Assembly: GCA_030593665.1 (NCBI GenBank)
Contig: JAUVGS010000118.1
Span: forward strand, 1 to 6,768
Origin: Chitinivibrionales bacterium
Lineage (GTDB): Bacteria; Fibrobacterota; Chitinivibrionia; Chitinivibrionales; JANQEN01
Direction of reading: 5' to 3'
Length of the DNA: 6,768 nt
The notes under the pieces were generated by a model that had not been told where the DNA came from, did no database searches, and saw only the letters and a program-made list of their open reading frames with translations. Positions 5,755 through 6,768 of the stretch are shown here, one piece after another (the first letter of the stretch is position 1; each line of letters opens with the position of its first letter). The position numbers and the translations under genes are program-made.

Positions 5755-6117
5755 TTACTCAGGGGATTTCTCAATATCAGATTGAAAATCTTTCGTTGAA
5801 GAATATATCTTGAGCACAATGTCCAGGCCCATGGTTTCCAGCCCTTCCTGTACTTTATCATTCACATTAACCAGGTACAGTATCTTGTTGTGCTTTTTAC
5901 TAAGCGAGTGTATACGCATTATTACACCAACTCCTGAACTGAATAGCGCCTGCGTTTTTGAAAGGTCAATGACAACACGCTCTGAAGTTGTATCCTGTAA
6001 ATTCTGAAAGATGGTCTCTTCGATTAATTTATAATTATCCATGTCTATAGAGTCTGTAAAAGTTATCCAGAGACACCCTATATGTTCTTGTACTGAAATA
6101 TTAAATGATTTTGACAT
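5755..6117 (-). CDS. STAS-domain protein, anti-sigma factor antagonist type
   Basis: The 120-residue product is a single STAS domain, as in SpoIIAA and RsbV, which bind anti-sigma kinases and release a sigma factor when unphosphorylated. It shows the expected layout: N-terminal strands (GCLWITFTDSID at about 14-25), a helix (YKLIEETIFQNL), the strand VVIDLS (48-53) and the phosphorylation-site loop FSSGVGVI (59-66), with S60-S61 as candidate phosphorylated serines. A second helix and the C-terminal strand and helix follow. The usual aspartate before the serine pair (DSSG or DSTG) is F59 here, which may affect phosphorylation. GAGGAG (6126-6131) sits eight bases before the ATG. A beta-barrel gene lies 85 bases upstream on the same strand; no kinase, phosphatase or sigma-factor gene is visible. 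It could equally regulate a non-sigma target, as many stand-alone STAS proteins do. Confidence 0.88.
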   Translation of the reverse strand: MSKSFNISVQEHIGCLWITFTDSIDMDNYKLIEETIFQNLQDTTSERVVIDLSKTQALFSSGVGVIMRIHSLSKKHNKILYLVNVNDKVQEGLETMGLDIVLKIYSSTKDFQSDIEKSPE

Positions 6118-6125
6118 AGTTATAT

Positions 6126-6131
6126 CTCCTC
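6126..6131 (-). promoter_or_regulatory. Ribosome binding site of the STAS gene
   Basis: On the minus strand GAGGAG precedes the ATG at 6117 by eight bases. It is one of the strongest ribosome binding sites in the window and confirms the start. Confidence 0.8.
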
Positions 6132-6202
6132 AAACAATACTGCCTGGCTATGTAAAAATATAATATATAAAAAACCAGCAAGATGAAAAGTATTATACAA
6201 TT

Positions 6203-6768
6203 TTAAAAATTATAACTTACATCTACATGAAAAAATAATCCATCACGTTGTCTGGAGGCAGGTTCCGGCCATGTTACATATACCGCAGATGGTGATTTCT
6301 TATTATAGTACGACAGGGTGGCTGTAAGCGAAAGGTAATCCTCAATGAGTAAATTGCAGCTAAAAAAGGATCTGTATGGCCACTGGTGAGGTATGCCGAG
6401 CCATGTCGGAAGATTAGCTGCCCCGGTATTAAGCAACAACCAGTTCGTTATCCAAAATGATGTTTGGATATGCATTCTGATATCGAGTACCTCATCCCAT
6501 TCAATATTGTCATTCTGATCGTAAAAGACTATTTTTTTATCAGTAGAAAGAAGGTTTCTTACTGCATATAGGTTGAGGAACCAGTTTTTGGTAAGTGGCA
6601 CACCCCATGAAGCATCAATACCCAGAAGATGCTCATATCGAAATCTAAAATCGATACATGTTGTATCTGTATATATGTTCTGATCATCGTAAGGATGATC
6701 TATTTCGTTTCTTTCTATTATCGGAATCATTCTGCTGGTGGTAAACAATCTGAGCCGGGGTTTTGCCA
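6203..6768 (-). CDS. Probable outer-membrane beta-barrel protein, C-terminal part
   Basis: The frame is open to the window edge on the minus strand, so the N-terminus and any signal peptide are missing; 188 complete codons are visible. I do not recognise a specific family. The sequence looks like transmembrane beta strands, with alternating polar and hydrophobic or aromatic residues, for example NWFLNLYAVRN, MHIQTSFWITNWLLLNTG and LSLTATLSYY, separated by polar loops such as one rich in Asp and Asn (YDQNDNIEWDE). The last strand ends HVDVSYNF, with C-terminal phenylalanine, matching the known signal for barrel assembly by the BAM machinery. The TTG at 6748 and the ATG at 6730 are not believable starts, because coding continues upstream to the edge. 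The gene precedes the STAS gene and may share its transcript. Role unknown; transport, adhesion or a structural barrel are all possible. Confidence 0.7.
   Translation of the reverse strand, partial: AKPRLRLFTTSRMIPIIERNEIDHPYDDQNIYTDTTCIDFRFRYEHLLGIDASWGVPLTKNWFLNLYAVRNLLSTDKKIVFYDQNDNIEWDEVLDIRMHIQTSFWITNWLLLNTGAANLPTWLGIPHQWPYRSFFSCNLLIEDYLSLTATLSYYNKKSPSAVYVTWPEPASRQRDGLFFHVDVSYNF

Noticed and set aside
6192..6197. TATAAT on the minus strand between the barrel and STAS genes
   Set aside because: No acceptable -35 hexamer lies 16-18 bases upstream, and the surrounding sequence is AT-rich.

Overview
This window reads as ordinary chromosomal DNA of a Gram-negative bacterium with a moderately AT-rich genome. 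The envelope proteins support this: a lipoprotein with a clear lipobox, a putative outer-membrane beta-barrel ending in phenylalanine, and a secreted or membrane-anchored S41 protease. The acyl-CoA dehydrogenase and the intergenic repeat style would suit an uncultured lineage around the Bacteroidota/Fibrobacterota (FCB) group, but this is inference and the sequence does not fix the phylum.

Layout, left to right. (1) Positions 1-2477, plus strand: the 3' part of fabF (beta-ketoacyl-ACP synthase II), overlapped by 26 bases by rnc (ribonuclease III), then an acyl-CoA dehydrogenase whose ribosome binding site lies inside the end of rnc. The three look like one transcription unit and start with the usual fabF-rnc pairing. 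(2) Positions 2478-2829: a 352-base gap with no gene. It holds a 118-base element bounded by 19-base inverted repeats, with degenerate 8-base-period repeats on both sides in opposite orientation. (3) Positions 2830-4636, plus strand: rpe (ribulose-phosphate 3-epimerase, GTG start), followed after one base by an S41-family protease that seems to lack a PDZ domain. (4) Positions 4637-4888: a gap with a small inverted repeat. (5) Positions 4889-5542, plus strand: a HEAT-repeat lipoprotein. (6) Positions 5543-5754: a convergent gap carrying several small palindromes, two copies of a hairpin unit 42 bases apart and a three-copy AACCCTG tandem repeat. (7) Positions 5755-6768, minus strand: a STAS-domain protein (anti-sigma factor antagonist type) and, upstream of it, the C-terminal part of a probable outer-membrane beta-barrel protein cut by the window edge.

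The genes do not form a single pathway. fabF and the acyl-CoA dehydrogenase are both lipid-related (fatty-acid synthesis; oxidation or reduction of acyl-CoA). rnc and rpe are housekeeping genes. The second half encodes envelope and regulatory proteins of unknown specific role. I found no CRISPR array, tRNA or rRNA gene, transposase, toxin-antitoxin pair or defence system. The least explained material is the intergenic repeat content, followed by a few substitutions at normally conserved motif positions (RNase III N143, Rpe F143-A144, STAS F59).
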